DNA from: Amphiura filiformis
Taxonomy: Eukaryota; Echinodermata; Ophiuroidea; Amphilepidida; Amphiuridae
Length of the DNA: 64,000 nucleotides
Assembly (NCBI RefSeq): GCF_039555335.1
Contig: NC_092637.1
Coordinates: 2,438,001 to 2,502,000, forward strand
Direction of reading: 5' to 3'
Below, one piece after another: positions 11,610 through 38,630 of the stretch. The position numbers and the translations under genes were made by a program. The notes under the pieces were generated by a model. It did not search any database. It was not told the origin of the DNA and saw only the letters and a list, made by a program, of their open reading frames with translations. The stretch's first letter is position 1; each line of letters begins with the position of its first letter.

Positions 11610-12960
11610 CTCTGGGATATTTCGAGCGATAGAGGTGAAGTTTATGATGTTGTTTCTTGTCAAACTCCCAATGTTTTTCGCGTACGAATGTATTGGGAAC
11701 TTTCATAATGATTGCATCATTTTGGAAATCTAAAAATTTAACAAGATCGTACATTAAGGCAACAACACTTGCTCCATTTAATTTCAATGCCAACGAAAGA
11801 AAATGGCAGTTGTTCCAAATCTACTTTACACAGAGTGGGCTGACATTCAAATTTTAGATGTCTCTTGGACAAATATTAAAATTGGGTATCGCTATAAAAT
11901 GTGTCATAAAAACAAAATGGTAAATGCTAATTCCTTGATTGTTTTACATAAGATCACTATATGCTATTTATAAAAATGTTTTAAAACCAAAAACTCGGTT
12001 CTTAAGTAAAAATGGATGCATTTCTCTATTGCACTCTTGTAAAGAACAAGTGGATTTGATCTACCATTTATGGCGATTTCTGCCCTGAAGATATCGGGGC
12101 GATGACACTGTGTTATATATAGTACTACGCTCAAATACTATTTTGGTTCTATTCTGTGCAGCAGCTGTATTACATGTATTTTCAAATAGTTTAAACAAAT
12201 TGTGCAGCTGGGAACAGTGCCCCCCCCCCCATATCCACCCCCCCCCCCCAGTTTGCCCCTCCCCCACTTTTGAGCTAAACTACCAAAAATTACGGTAATT
12301 TGCACTTTTGCGAAAATTGTGCGCAAAATTTGTTGATTTGGCCCCCCTTGAAATTCACTCCCCCCCCTCCCCGAAAAAAATTCACGTTGCCGCCACTGGC
12401 TGGGACCTGGCGGTAAAATCCGTTAATGCACTACTCGTTTGATGGTTAATACAAACCCCATCCCACATACCCTTGTATTCATACGCGACCGTATAGCCTT
12501 CTGATATTCTTTAATAAAAATAATTATTAAAATAATTATGTAAACCATTTTATCTCAAATTGGACACTCATTTCAAACTTATTCTGTGTATCTCTAAATG
12601 CACATTAAACTACCGTAAACGTTCGCCTAATGGCGCTTTTGGATTCTTAGAAATGTGAGAGCGCCATCCTTGTAAAATCTCAACAGCATTAAGGATACGT
12701 GTATGTTAAATTGAGCAACCTGGACATAATGCCTCAGAAAAAATATCGTGACATGACCCAATACTTTAGGTCACTAGGTTAGTTGCTAGAGCAGCAAATG
12801 TTTTGGGGTTTCTTCAGGTATTCTTTCTCAAAGTGCCATTAGACTTAATTTGTAAATCGATTCATACCTATAACTCATTTTGGTAAATCTTTTTATAACA
12901 TTGTAATTTCTTCATATTTTTTAAATATTCTTCAGTTCAAAATTACACCCTTCTATTGTC

Positions 12961-13037
12961 TGACCCGTTAGCTCAGTCGGTAGAGGGTGCGCCTTGAATG
13001 GTGAATGGTACTTGTTCGAATCTTGATTTCTGCCCCC
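12961..13037 (+). repeat. tRNA-like SINE head
   Basis: Contains a box A (TTAGCTCAGTCGGTAGAG) and box B (TGTTCGAATCT) at tRNA spacing, but the stems do not close. Probably a SINE relic, not a tRNA gene. Confidence 0.5.
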
Positions 13038-13509
13038 ACTTTTATGTGAAGAAGCGTCAAGAAATGTTTTTGGATTTTTTCCCCATTTTACGAACGAATA
13101 TTGTGAATTTTTTTTAATTTAATTTTAATTTTCTTATTTTTTTTAGATAAATAGGCACTGCGAACAAACGGCAACAAAACCGCTGACAAAATTTGCTCCA
13201 CCTGCTACCTATCAATGCGTGATATATTCCACTACATTTAACAGTTAAATGACCTTTGAAAAATAGAACGGCCTCAATGTTTCAAATTGTGTAACTACAT
13301 TACTTTATTCATTTATGCATTATAAATGATCAGCTATTTTTTCTTTTCTTAAAAGGATCGAACCCAAGTAGATCAGAGTCATCAGACCATTGATCATATA
13401 ACTATCAGACCACGAAGTAGTTACGTAACTCCGTGATGGTATCGGAACCAAGCACTGTTTGTATGGCGATCATTACGATCACGCTATTTTGGTAGGCCTT
13501 TTTTGTATA

Positions 13510-14150
13510 CTGATTGTTTCGATCGTGGTTCATTACTTAAGCGCGTGATCCCGTTGACATAGTAACATTACGTAACTTCGATACCGGGCTTCGATACTGA
13601 ATAGTTGTTGAGTGCACATAATATGGAAAGCCATTGCGGTATTCAGCATCGAAGTGGTTACGTAATTCTCTTGGTTACCGGATCACGCTATTTTGATATC
13701 CTTCGAGTACCATATAGAGTGTATGCAATAAACCCAAGCGGAACGAGAGTTGCTAAGTAACCGCTACCCGAACCATAAACACATGCATGATCAGACAACA
13801 AGTGTTCAATTTTCCCATAGCTTCCCACGTTGTACACATGTCAGTCGAATTTGGCGGTGTTTGTTTGTTTGTCCTCCAAGTTATAGCATTGTTCACTTTG
13901 TGTTGAACATTGTACGTGGGTCTCACTGTAATAACTCAAAGATAACTGTGATCATCATTTCAAGAGGTCACTCTCCCGATTAAGCTAAACAACCTATGTG
14001 GAGGAATTTTATGCATGAGCAATCACATCAATGACGTAGTAATGAATACCCTCTATACTTTGTGTGGTGATTGTTTCGATCGTAGTTCATTACTCTGGCG
14101 CGTGATCCCGTTGGCATAGTAACATTACGTAACTTCGATACTGAATTGTG
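13510..14150. repeat. Duplicated block with GATCCCGTTG motif
   Basis: 13512-13603 and 14062-14145 are near-identical (TGATTGTTTCGATCGTGGTT, then GCGTGATCCCGTTG and CATTACGTAACTTCGATAC). Inverted partial copies flank them at about 13.42-13.50 and 13.64-13.70 kb. Confidence 0.7.
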
Positions 14151-14304
14151 TGCCTTCCAAAGCGCCGTATAACATGTTCTGTTCTCATTGTGTTGTGGAA
14201 TCCTAGCCAGTATTCAATGATAGCTATAAAGGCCTTGCGTTTAGCGATTGGCTCCAAACAAAGGATTTGAACCGGTTTCTTCCCCTAAATCATGGCGCAG
14301 TGCA

Positions 14305-15025
14305 GTCCATTCAATCAAATGTTGTCATAGTGCATTTTGTTATGTGTGTGAGACGAACTGTCGCGGTAGATGCAATCATGCTTTTGTTGAATGCATTTGA
14401 GTAGTCCGCCATATTTACGCGATGATACGTCATGCACAGCCTCTATTCAGTTGGTCGTTGTATGATTTTGTTCGTTGACTCATTCAAATTTTATTTATAT
14501 CATTTGAAGACTGAGCCTATTATGATACATCCTCCGTGGAACAGTTTCAAACAAATATAGCTAGGGGTTATTGGGGCAGAGGTTATCTTTTGAATCCTCT
14601 TAGAGGGCTATCATTTTTTTCCGGAAGGGGGGTCCCAAATTTACAAAAAGTCTGCGTCAATAAAATTGCGCACCCCCTATTTCGGCAACAAAAATTTTAT
14701 GATCCCAAACCCCAAAATTGTATTGAAATCAGTCTTTTTGAATAAAATAACACACTTTCTGTGGTCATCGTGTGACTCCCTACATTTTGGTCATAAAACA
14801 TTTTATGACCCCCTCCTATTATTCTTTCCAAGACTTTATACCCCCGTATATTTGGGACCCCTCCCCCCCTTTCGAATAAAATGATATACCTCTTATGACC
14901 ACTGATGCATAGGCAAGGACACTCGCGCGAATTGAAAGACTTGTCGCACGCGACAGTTCGTCTCACACACATAACAAATGCCTATACAATCAAATAGGTT
15001 CATTACAACATTTGATTGAATGGAT
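14305..15025. mobile_element. TIR element, about 0.7 kb
   Basis: Arms 14305-14362 and 14952-15025 are inverted copies (TCCATTCAATCAAATGTTGT, then TTGTTATGTGTGTGAGACGA and ACTGTCGCG). The right arm has a short extra segment. No coding content recognised. Confidence 0.6.
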
Positions 15026-15199
15026 TGAGTTACTCTAAAATGAAACGAAACAAAAAGAATCATGAACAAAGACACATACAAGATAAAATAATAAAATTAT
15101 ATAAACAATGTTAAAGATAAAATCAAGAAAATAGAGAATAAAATTTCCTCAAATCAGAAAAAAAAACATTGACAGACATCATAATCTGTCAGAAATTAC

Positions 15200-15275
15200 T
15201 GCATGAGATTCGAACCATCAATCTTCTCCACAAGTTCTTTTAAATCCTCGAATGCTCTGCTCACTGGGCCACAAC
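15200..15275 (-). repeat. tRNA-like SINE head
   Basis: The minus strand has TGGCCCAGTGAGCAGAGC (box A) and ATGGTTCGAATCTC (box B). Stems are decayed. Confidence 0.45.
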
Positions 15276-15437
15276 GTATCAGGTGAATGATTACCGCATT
15301 ATCATGAACAAGTTTGTTCGATCTTGTTCATAATTGTATGTGTCGATAGGTTTCATCCTTTAACTACAGGGCTTTTACAGGGATGGCGCTCTCTCATTTC
15401 CATGAACTCCATAGCGCCATTAGGCGAACGTTTACGG

Positions 15438-16827
15438 TATACGGCCCAACGTACACATTGATTGTACTGCTTGCATGAGTCTACTGCAGTTTTACTATGA
15501 CAAGTAAAACATTACTATTCTTTTCCTCATAATCTGATCCATGCCGTGATCCTGACGTTTAACTAGACATGGTAACTAAATGTTTCAGGCTGTTTGGCGC
15601 TCCTTGCATTGGATCATAATGACGGTACCTGTGTGTCTTTTATGGGTGTAGGCCTATGAATTCATATGAAAGTCCAATATTGACGTTAACATGGGAATAA
15701 ACCTTACCTTGTTCTCGCTCAGTTGACTGCGGTTCGTCTGTCTGTGACTTTGACTATGAATGTGCAAAATAATATTATGCTACGATTATTCAGCAGAGTG
15801 TGAAATGACAAAAGTAACTAACCTTGCCCTCGTGAGCTACTGGCATGGTATTGAAGCCTGTATCCGCATATGTGTAATGTTTTCTCGGAATACTAATCAA
15901 AGTAAAAATAGATACTCTCTGTGGACAGATTTTTTGTTAAATTCGATAGGGTCTACGCACTAAGTTGAGAATTGACCGTCCCACTCGATTTGTGAAAAGG
16001 TCGGGAACCCTTTTGGTGACTCAAGTAACTGTCTCAAATGAGGCAAAATTTAAAAGAAATGGGTTTCAAATTGAACTTTGGAATTTGAAAAGTATAAATC
16101 ACGTTTGGTCTAAGGCTGTGCTAACACTTTTCTTTGATGACTTTGACCATAATTTTTTTTTTTTCAAATATCTTAAAAAAAACAATAATCTAAGCTAATT
16201 TAACAGACAGTAACGTTACGGTACAGTTATATATCTTGATGTAGATTAGTCTTCTAGTAAATAAAATATAGGTAATGTGGAATCGAATACTGGCAATAAA
16301 ATTTACAAGTGACATGCCACAGTTGCGTCCGGTCTCTCAGCACCATGCCAGGCATCTGACATGTACGAAAACATAAAATTACATTATGTCACGTGACCAA
16401 TCAGGTGCCTGAAAAGCAATTTTGTCAACAAAAAAATCTGTAAAAAAATCGAATATTTTATAAACAAATCTATTATTATTACAACAATTAAAGGTAAGAC
16501 GCCTTGGCGCTCTACAGCGTCGCAATTACCTTAATTTTCAACAGAACATTCCTGAAAATTGGTATGAATTAGGGTTAACGAGGATTCGTTGCTGTAGTTT
16601 GATACAGTAAATCTTTATTGAAATCCACAGGCCCTTGAGACACCCAAAAACACCCCCTGGGACCCCTTCACCAATATGTGAATAACTTACATAGCTCATT
16701 CGAGTCAAAGATATGCATCAACACAACCCTTTAGATCTGATTTAAGACCTCATTTGTTGAAATCGGTTGAGAATTTAAGAAACGGTGATCGAAAACCAAG
16801 GAATGCCTTTATTTTCTTGACCGATTT
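15438..16827. other. Gene-free sequence
   Basis: No exon recognised. 16.72-16.85 kb holds an inverted pair (TTGTTGAAATCGGTTGAGAA facing GACCGATTTCAATGAATGAT) that ends where the duplication unit begins. Confidence 0.5.
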
Positions 16828-17339
16828 CAATGAATGATGTCTTAAACCAGAGCTAAACGATGTCACGTAGCTATTGTCATTTAATTGAAAATGAGGTAGT
16901 TTAGTTTAGTTTAGTTTAGTTTACGCGTTAAAATAGCCAAAAAGTCAGTAGTTTTCAACGATACAGTTCTTTCAGGGACACCCTGTATTCGCAGATATTC
17001 ACCAATCATGCCAATCATCAGTTCAATTGCTTTGTTTGCCGAAATTATAATAAGATCGATTTTGAAATACAGATAAAAGATGCCGTTTCAAATAAATATA
17101 CATTATTAGAACTATATGCCTAGGACAGGTGCTATGTAAAACATATGCGGAACCAGGATGGTCAGTTCAGATTTATTCATATAATGTCACATCTTCACAT
17201 GAATACAATTTATGAACAAAATCATAGGTTACAATGATTGCACATATGATAGAATATATAGTAATAATTTACACAGAAAGAAGTATATTTTTAATAATGT
17301 ACAAAATATTAATTATTATAACAATAGACATGCATACAT

Positions 17340-17631
17340 CCCAACAAACATACAAAACGTTCTTAAAACGTTTATTCAAAATGTTTTAATAACATTTATA
17401 TGTCGGACTATATAAATATCATGAATACTTTTTTAAAACGTTATTGTAAAATATTTTTGGCAAACATATTTTGCAGAATATTTTGTCAACAGTTAAATAA
17501 AATTCTGTTAGAATGTTTTGCATTACCTTTTCAAAAATGTTTTATGAATGTTATTAAAACGTTTTTATATCCTTTATATACCTCCGGCCAGACATTTAAA
17601 CCTTTTCTGTAAAACGTAGTGTGTTTGCTAG
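17340..17631. mobile_element. CAGCAAACA/AACGTTTT MITE
   Basis: Starts CCCAACAAACATACAAAACG and ends AAAACGTAGTGTGTTTGCT. The interior is rich in AAAACGTTT and AATGTTATTAAAACG words. It is a member of a family also found at 21027-21317, 27724-28050, 38745-38825 and 49721-50404. Confidence 0.75.
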
Positions 17632-17645
17632 TAAGTAACATACTA

Positions 17646-18148
17646 AAGACTGCACAAAAAGTAACACAGCTGTTATAAATACGCCTATAGCGTCAGAACT
17701 ATTGATTGTGCTCACAATATTTTAACATAGAAAGAAGGACGATTTATCTACGCTTATTTTGATACCCTATTTGTCCAATTTTGTTCAATATTAACAACAA
17801 GGCAGCGTTTTTAAAAACAGGTACCCAAATTTAAAAGTTGCCGCTATTTGTATTGATTTGAAGTCAGCGCGAAGATAAATGGAGGGTTTTACGTGCCACA
17901 ATACTTACGTAATAACCCGGGCGTAATAACCATTGATCGCTGTAAACTGCAACTTTTAAATTCGGGTTTTTCTTTTTCTTTAAAAGCACTACTGTGTTGT
18001 TAATATTGAACGACATTTGACAAATGGGGTATCAAAATGCGCGTAAATAAATCATCCTTCTTTCTATGTAAAAATATTGTGGAAACAATTATTAGTTCTG
18101 AAGCTACAGTGGTATTTATAACAACTGCGTTACCTTTTGTGCAGACTT
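17646..18148. mobile_element. Foldback element in unit 1 only
   Basis: Arms of about 140 bp or more are inverted copies (AAGACTGCACAAAA and complement, then AGAAAGAAGGA(C/T)GATTTAT), next to TA. The corresponding site in unit 2 (near 21.33 kb) is uninterrupted. Confidence 0.75.
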
Positions 18149-19665
18149 TAGAACCACCAATACCACTACAATTACTATCTAATCTATAATAATAATAAAA
18201 ATAATAATAATAAATATTAAATATAAAATATGACCCATGAAATCCAATATTTCAGGCTTACTTGTAAAATGGTGTGGTAACAGGACTTCTGATTCTTGGT
18301 ACATAACAATTGGCAAGCCAACCAAAGGGTATTTTGTGGACTTCAGATTTGTTTGTGTGTGAATGATATATAGATAAATAGGGGCTATAGGTTAAATACC
18401 ACTTATTATGTATTGCACGGGTTTCAATGGAAAAATGGCTAATTTCGGGTGGAATTTTCTCATATTCAGAACTCACACAGTTAAATGCCATAATATCAGG
18501 TGAAACTATATGATTTAGATGCCAAATGATCAAAAACTCAGCATAGGTTTACCTGAAAGTTACAGTATGGTAGGGCGAATATTTACTAAAAACCGAAGCC
18601 GTGCGTATGAATTTTGGAACTATTACAACAAAAATGTCATATAGTGAGAGAAAATATACCATTTTGAAACATCAAACCCTAAAAAGTACTTTTTTTTTGC
18701 TATATAACTTGATCAATTTCAGCGATTTTAATGCAGTCTTTTGGTATGTAACCATTAGACTCATTACAAATTTATGTCGCACTGTAACTCTTGTGGATAA
18801 ATATCTGATATATCGCAAAAAAATCATGAAATTGCAGTTCTCATCGTCATATCAATATCAAAACTCTATCCATTGTTTTAAAATAATAATGTGCGATTTC
18901 AATAATGTGCGATTTCCATAAAGAATAGAGTTTAATTAGTTTCCACAAAATGTTTAATTTCGAGCCGAACAAATGAGTTAAACCAAAGAAAACCTCTATT
19001 TCATTCCAGCGCCTATAATAATCGTCAGTGCGTTCATTAGCTCGCCAATTGTTATTGAGCGGAGCTTCACGCAGCTGGGACGTAAAAATAAGACGTATAA
19101 CTATAGACTAATAACAATATATACCATGTACATTAATGGTCCACGCATGCTGGAGACATTTCAGCCATCATTTGATCGGTGAACACTGTTAATAAAACCG
19201 AGATCCCGGGTTTATTATAAAATTTAATGTTACTGTAATTAAGATTGATCTTAACCCTGGACTTATGGAAATTCATAACTGCTATGGTCTAAAGTACATT
19301 TTGATCAAAAAAGTGTTGAAATTTGGGTGAAAATCGGGGTTTTTTGTAATTTGTTTGCAAAATTGAGCATTTCAACCAGTTTTCAAAGTTGGTCAAAATA
19401 AAAATGAAATAAAATAAAACATTTCCTAGATATTTATATCTAAAAAAATAATGATTAAAACAAATTGATGAATATTTCTGTTGTGCGAAAAATATTGGTC
19501 AAGGTAACGTAATTATTTTTTCTTTTTTTTGGAATTTGACGATGGATTTGTCTTGGTCTTTGCCATTCTAAATATTATACTTTAGACCAAAATTGAGCAG
19601 CAATGAGGCCTAAACGTTTCCATAATCATGGTTTAGACCAACCTTAAAGCACATCAGGCTTATTC

Positions 19666-19668
<3 letters not shown>

Positions 19669-19697
<29 letters not shown>

Positions 19698-20059
19698 CAT
19701 AAAAGAATTTATATTGCGCTTTATCATCAAATATCAAAGCGCATTACGAGAGACTTAAGCTACAAAAGACTTACGCTACAAAAACATGCAAATGGAATAT
19801 AAAGAAAAACAATATTATGCAACAGGAAATAAATGTGATTTGAGGAGTTCTTTGAACCGGTTTAGGGTGGGGGCCTCACGGATATGCTGTGGAAGAGTAT
19901 TCCATATCCGTGGGCCAGCAACATGGAAAGCCTGATCCCCTAGGCAGCGGTTTGTATATGGAATGTGAAGTTTGGTTGTATCAAGAAAAGAACGAAGTAA
20001 ATGATGTCTGGTGTTAACAGATGAATAAAGATGAACATAATCCTGCAAAGAAATCCTTT
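19669..20059 (-). mobile_element. 5'-truncated LINE insertion
   Basis: Minus-strand ORF end contains GDQAFHVAGPRIWNTLPQHI and a LKSHLF end, typical of CR1/L2-like ORF2. The 3' UTR has the AAAGCGCAATATAAATTC motif and a TATG microsatellite tail (19669-19700). Flanks carry a 7-bp near-duplicate (ATTCTTT at 19662-19668, ATCCTTT at 20053-20059). The orthologous site in the second duplication unit (about 22437) is empty, which confirms the boundaries. Confidence 0.8.
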
Positions 20060-20639
20060 CTCACATGGTAGCAGCCACATAGACAATATAAAAATAATCA
20101 CTTATTGAACCTTTGAATCCATGAACAAGCGCAGACTTATTGTGAATACGCATAAGTAAAGCATAAATAAACCCACAAGCCTCTGCACAATTTAGGAGAT
20201 ACTTTCTGTAAATTTTAATTCTATTGGAAATACTTCAGTCAATATGTGACCGTCCAATGAATGATATCTTAAACCCGAGCTAAGCAATGTCACGTAGCTA
20301 TTGTCATTTAATTTGACTCCGTGGAACTGATTGAAAATGAGGTAGTTTAGTTTAGTTTAGTTTAGTTTACGCGTTAAAATAGCCAAAAAATCTGCAGTTT
20401 TCAACGATACAGTTTTTTCAGGGACACCCTGTATTCGCAGATATTCACCAATCATGCCAATCTTCAGTTCAATGCCCTGAATGGAATTATTGCTTTGTTT
20501 GCTGAAATTATAAAGATCGATTTTGAGATACAGATAAAAGATACCGTTTTAAATAAATTCACATTATTAGAACTAGGACAGGTGATATGTAAAACATATG
20601 CGGAACCAGGATGGTCAGCTCAGATTTATTCATATAATA

Positions 20640-20878
20640 CCGTAAAACCTCGTCTACAAGCATATAGTGTGTTTTTGATGAAAGCTAACTTAAAACGAGA
20701 CAACCGTAAATATGCCAATAAAATAGATTGGTCTTACAATAGTACTTGTTTGTGTGTTTGTATCGTTAATTAATTTGCTCAAACTCCATAATGTGATGAT
20801 TTTTTTCGATAGATGGTGTCTGGATTAATTTAGCTTTCATCAAAAGCCCTCTATATGCTTGTAGACGAGGTTTTACGG
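20640..20878. mobile_element. MITE (CCGTAAAACCTCGTCTACAA ends)
   Basis: 239 bp, ends CCGTAAAACCTCGTCTACAA and its complement, flanked by TA (20638-20639, 20879-20880). The same site in unit 1 (17185-17186) is empty, giving a filled/empty pair. A second copy is at 50962-51156. Confidence 0.9.
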
Positions 20879-21026
20879 TATCACATCTTCACATGAATAC
20901 AATTTATGAACATTAAGGTTACAATGATTGCACATATGACAGAATATATACTAATAATTTACACAAAAAGAAGTATTTTAATAATGTACAAAATATCAAT
21001 AATTATAACAATAAACATCCAAAAAT

Positions 21027-21317
21027 CCCAACAAACACAAAAATGTTCTTAAAACGTTTATTCAAAACGTTTTAATAACATTTATATGTCGGATTATATA
21101 AATATCATGAATACGTTTTTAAAACGTTATTGTAAAATATTTTTGGCAACCATGTTTGCAAAATATTTTGTCAACAGTTAAATAAAATTCTGTTAGAATG
21201 TTTTACATTACTTTTTCAAAAACGTTTTATGAATGTTATTAAAACGTTTTTATATCCTTTATATAACCCCAGCCCGACATTTAAACCTTTTCTGTAAAAC
21301 GTAGTGCGTTTGCTGGG
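21027..21317. mobile_element. CAGCAAACA/AACGTTTT MITE
   Basis: Unit 2 counterpart of the 17340-17631 element, with better-preserved ends (CCCAACAAACAC and GTTTGCTGGG). Confidence 0.75.
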
Positions 21318-23076
21318 GAGTAATTAACATACTAAACCACCAATACCACTACAATTACTATCTAATCTATAATAATATTAAAAAATAATAATGATAAATA
21401 TTATGACCCATGAAAGCCAATATTTCAGGCTTACTTGTAAAATGGTGTGGTAACAGGACTTCTGATTTTTGGTACATAACAATTGTTTTGTGTGTGAATA
21501 GTAGATAAATAGGGGCATTAGATTCATTACAAATTTATGTCGCACTCTAACTCTTGTGGACAAATATCTGATATATCACATGGAATTGCAGGTCTCATCG
21601 TCATATCAATATCAAAACTCAAATCTAGCTATCCATTGTTTTAAAATAATAATGTGCGATTTCCATAAAGAATAGAGTTTAATTTGTTTCCACAAAATGT
21701 TTAATTTCGAGCCGAACAAATGAGATAAACCAAAGAAAATCTCTATTTCATTCCATCGCCTATAATAATCGTCAGTGCGTTCATTAGCTCGCCAATTGTT
21801 ATTGAGCGGAGCTTCACGCAGCCGGGACGTAAAAATAAGACGTATAACCTTAGACTAATAACAATATATACCATGTACATTAATGATCCACGCATGCTGG
21901 AGACATTTCAGCCATCATTCGATCGGTGAACACGGTTAATAAAACCGAGATCACGGGTTTATTATAAAATTTAATTTTACTGTAATTAAGATTGCTCTTA
22001 ACCCTGGACTTATGGAAATTCATAACTGCTATGGTCTAAAGTACATTTTGATCAAAAAAGTGTTGAAATTTGGGTGAAAATCGGGCTTTCTTGTAATTTG
22101 TTTGCAAAATTGAGCATTTCAACCATTTTCGGTGACCATTTTTCAAAGCTAGTCAAAATCAAAATGAAATAAAATAAAACATTTCCTAGATATTTATATC
22201 TAAAGAAATAATGATTAAAACAAATTGATGAATATTTCTGTTGCCCGAAAAATTTTGGTCAAGGTAACGTAATTATTTTTTTTTTTTTTTTTTTTTTTGG
22301 AATTTCACGATGGATTTGTCTTGGTCTTTGCCATTCTAAATATTATACTTTAGACCAAAAATTTAGCAGCAATTAGGCCTAAACGTTTCCATAATCATGG
22401 TTTAGACCAACCTTAAAGCACATCAGGCTTATTCTTTCTCACATGGTAGCAGCCACTTAGACAATATAAAAATAATCACTTATTGAACCTTTGAATCCAT
22501 GAACAAGCGCAGACTTATTGTGAATACGCATAAGTAAAGCATAAATAAACCCACAAGCCTCAGCACAATTTAAGAGATACTTTCTGTAAATTTTAATTCT
22601 ATTGGAAATACTTCAGTCAATATGTGACCGTCCACGGCGAAATGCTCGTAAAGTCGGCCCCTGGTCAAATTTGTTTTCTTCCGTGTTTAGAAAATATATA
22701 TCATAAGCTTTACAATGGTATATCATTTGACTTCAAACGATATCCAGAAGCGGAGTTATGGCTTGTTAAACTTTGATCCTTCAGTAAAAGGGTACATTAT
22801 TTTGGTGCTACATATTGCTGGTATTAAATATCAAATGGTCATAATTGGCGGTCACTTCAAATCACCCCCAAGTCAACGAGGTTCAGGAATGTCCTCTCAT
22901 TGTTAATTGTTGGTTAACCCACCACTTGAACAGGATTTAGCCAAAGCAAACAAAGACTAAAGCTATTTACTAATTCTATACATAAGTATGAGCTTATTAT
23001 CCTCTTCAACAATAGGATTAAAGATTAGTGTTTGACTGGACTAAAATGAGAAACATGTAGGACAAACATTAGGTAC

Positions 23077-23170
23077 ATTATGAATACAACCTTTATGCCC
23101 GATTTGCACTGTAACTCGAAATACAATTTGCCGACTTCACGAGCGGTTTGAGATGGATGGTCACATAATG
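23077..23170. repeat. Decayed half of the TGTGACC hairpin MITE
   Basis: ATGAATACAACCTTTATGCC...CACTGTAA...GGTCACATA resembles the right arm of 26086-26326 with many substitutions. Confidence 0.45.
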
Positions 23171-23224
23171 GTCATGCGTTGCAGTGAATTAAACAGTTGT
23201 GTGTAAAGCCGATATAATGGCACT

Positions 23225-23395
23225 GTAATTGTGGACTTCAGATGTACTTGCGTGAAATAATAGACTGTATGTCGCAGTGTTTAATACTTTTATGGGTAAG
23301 TATCTGATATATCGTAAAAATCATGTGATAACAGTTCTCATCGTCTTAAAGTATATGATAATATCAAAAATCAAATCTATCCATGATGCAGTCAT
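23225..23395. repeat. Older partial copy of the duplicated unit
   Basis: Diverged match to parts of 18340-18860: TTGTGGACTTCAGATGTACT, TATGTCGCAGTG and AAGTATCTGATATATCG in the same order, without the 18382-18753 block. Confidence 0.5.
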
Positions 23396-24466
23396 GTCTA
23401 CAATAGAATTTACCGCGACCTTTGCAGGACTTAAACCCCTTTAAAAGCTATTAAACCAAGATAACACTCATTGAAAACAGCTCAACTGATTAAATCAGAT
23501 CTTCTCTGGTTGTGCACATGTGTCTGTTTTATATGTGCGGTATCGCAATGAGCTGGTATTATAGCTTCAGTTGGGTAACCGATTATAAAGGAAACGCAAG
23601 GAAACAATGGTATGTGAACCTTCGTTCACGAAATGAGACAATGGTCTGCTTTTTGTTAACCAGCATTCTTGAAAATGAGCAACATAATGATTGTTGACTT
23701 AACACGGTTTGGAAATAATTTCTTCATATTGTTATCATATTGTTATCTGTCGTTTACATATCCTTCCTAAAACACCAAAGTACGAATATTTCCAAACATC
23801 TAAATTAGCTAAAAATTTAGGACATGTTACAAAACTATATTTTCTAGAAGTTTAGAAGAGTACTTTTAATATTGGCCGGTTATTTTTCACACAGCGACGT
23901 TAACTAGGCAAATCCCCATACTTCTAACGTACGCTATTTGTAGACGTCACGCGTCAATGGTAAGAGCACTGTGTATTGTGTATAGGAAAACGGACAGTAA
24001 CTGCAGTATGCAAAACGATCTGATATATTGACTACATATTTTGAATGACATATCAAAAATTACTCACTAGACTTTCGGCAACTTGGCTGATGGCTTCTTA
24101 AGAATGACCACTGAGATCCATCTTTTTCCCGCGGGACTGACTGCTACTTCCGCCGATTTGTTGCATCTTTCGGTTGCTTGGTTATTATTAGCGGATCGTA
24201 AACATGGTTACTCTAGAGAGTAACTACCGATGTCCCGGTTGACTGTTTTGTGTCACCATCTTCTAATCCAAATTGCTTCTCTGATAAGTCTTGTTTCCAT
24301 CTTTTGCAGGTAGCTGAGGCTCATCCCAATAATTGCTGACATGGTTTTCTATTGCGATATGGCAGATTTGTTCAGGATTTGTAATTTTGGATTATTTGTC
24401 AAACAGAAAATCTAGTCAATTTAAATCTACAATTCTACAGATGCATCTATTTTGAAATGCATGTCG

Positions 24467-38630
<14,164 letters not shown>

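Larger units (their letters stand above)
10860..12053. mobile_element. Mariner-like non-autonomous element, long copy
   Basis: Starts at a TA with CAGGTTAAGTCAAACAAAGG and ends near TCTCTATTGCACTCTTG; matches the element at 55818-56669 in reverse orientation over most of its length (for example AATCCCAATATGTCCAACTT and ACAGAGTGGGCTGACATTCA). It carries about 430 bp more in the middle, including two palindromes. Confidence 0.7.
12613..15437. mobile_element. Possible 2.8 kb TIR element
   Basis: Inverted ends of about 65 bp next to TA: CCGTAAACGTTCGCCTAATG at the left and its complement at the right, both with GAGAGCGCCATCC(T/C)TGTAAAA further in. The interior holds SINE-like tRNA pieces and repeated GATCCCGTTG blocks. 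Two independent short MITEs in opposite orientation would look similar. Confidence 0.4.
16828..20256. repeat. Tandem duplication, unit 1
   Basis: Begins CAATGAATGATGTCTTAAAC and ends GTGACCGTCCA directly against unit 2. Holds a TTTAG microsatellite, a CAGCAAACA-family MITE, a foldback insertion (17646-18148) and a LINE insertion (19669-20059). No gene recognised. Confidence 0.85.
20257..22634. repeat. Tandem duplication, unit 2
   Basis: Collinear with unit 1 at high identity by eye. It lacks the foldback, the LINE and the 18382-18753 block of unit 1, and carries its own MITE at 20640-20878. Ends at the same ATATGTGACCGTCCA. Confidence 0.85.
22635..24466. other. Region downstream of copy B
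   Basis: Apart from the MITE half at 23.08 kb and the old duplicate at 23.23 kb, nothing recognisable; no clear AATAAA close to the copy B stop. Confidence 0.45.

Noticed and set aside
12961-13037. Functional tRNA gene
   Set aside because: Boxes A and B are present but acceptor and anticodon stems do not pair; treated as a SINE relic.
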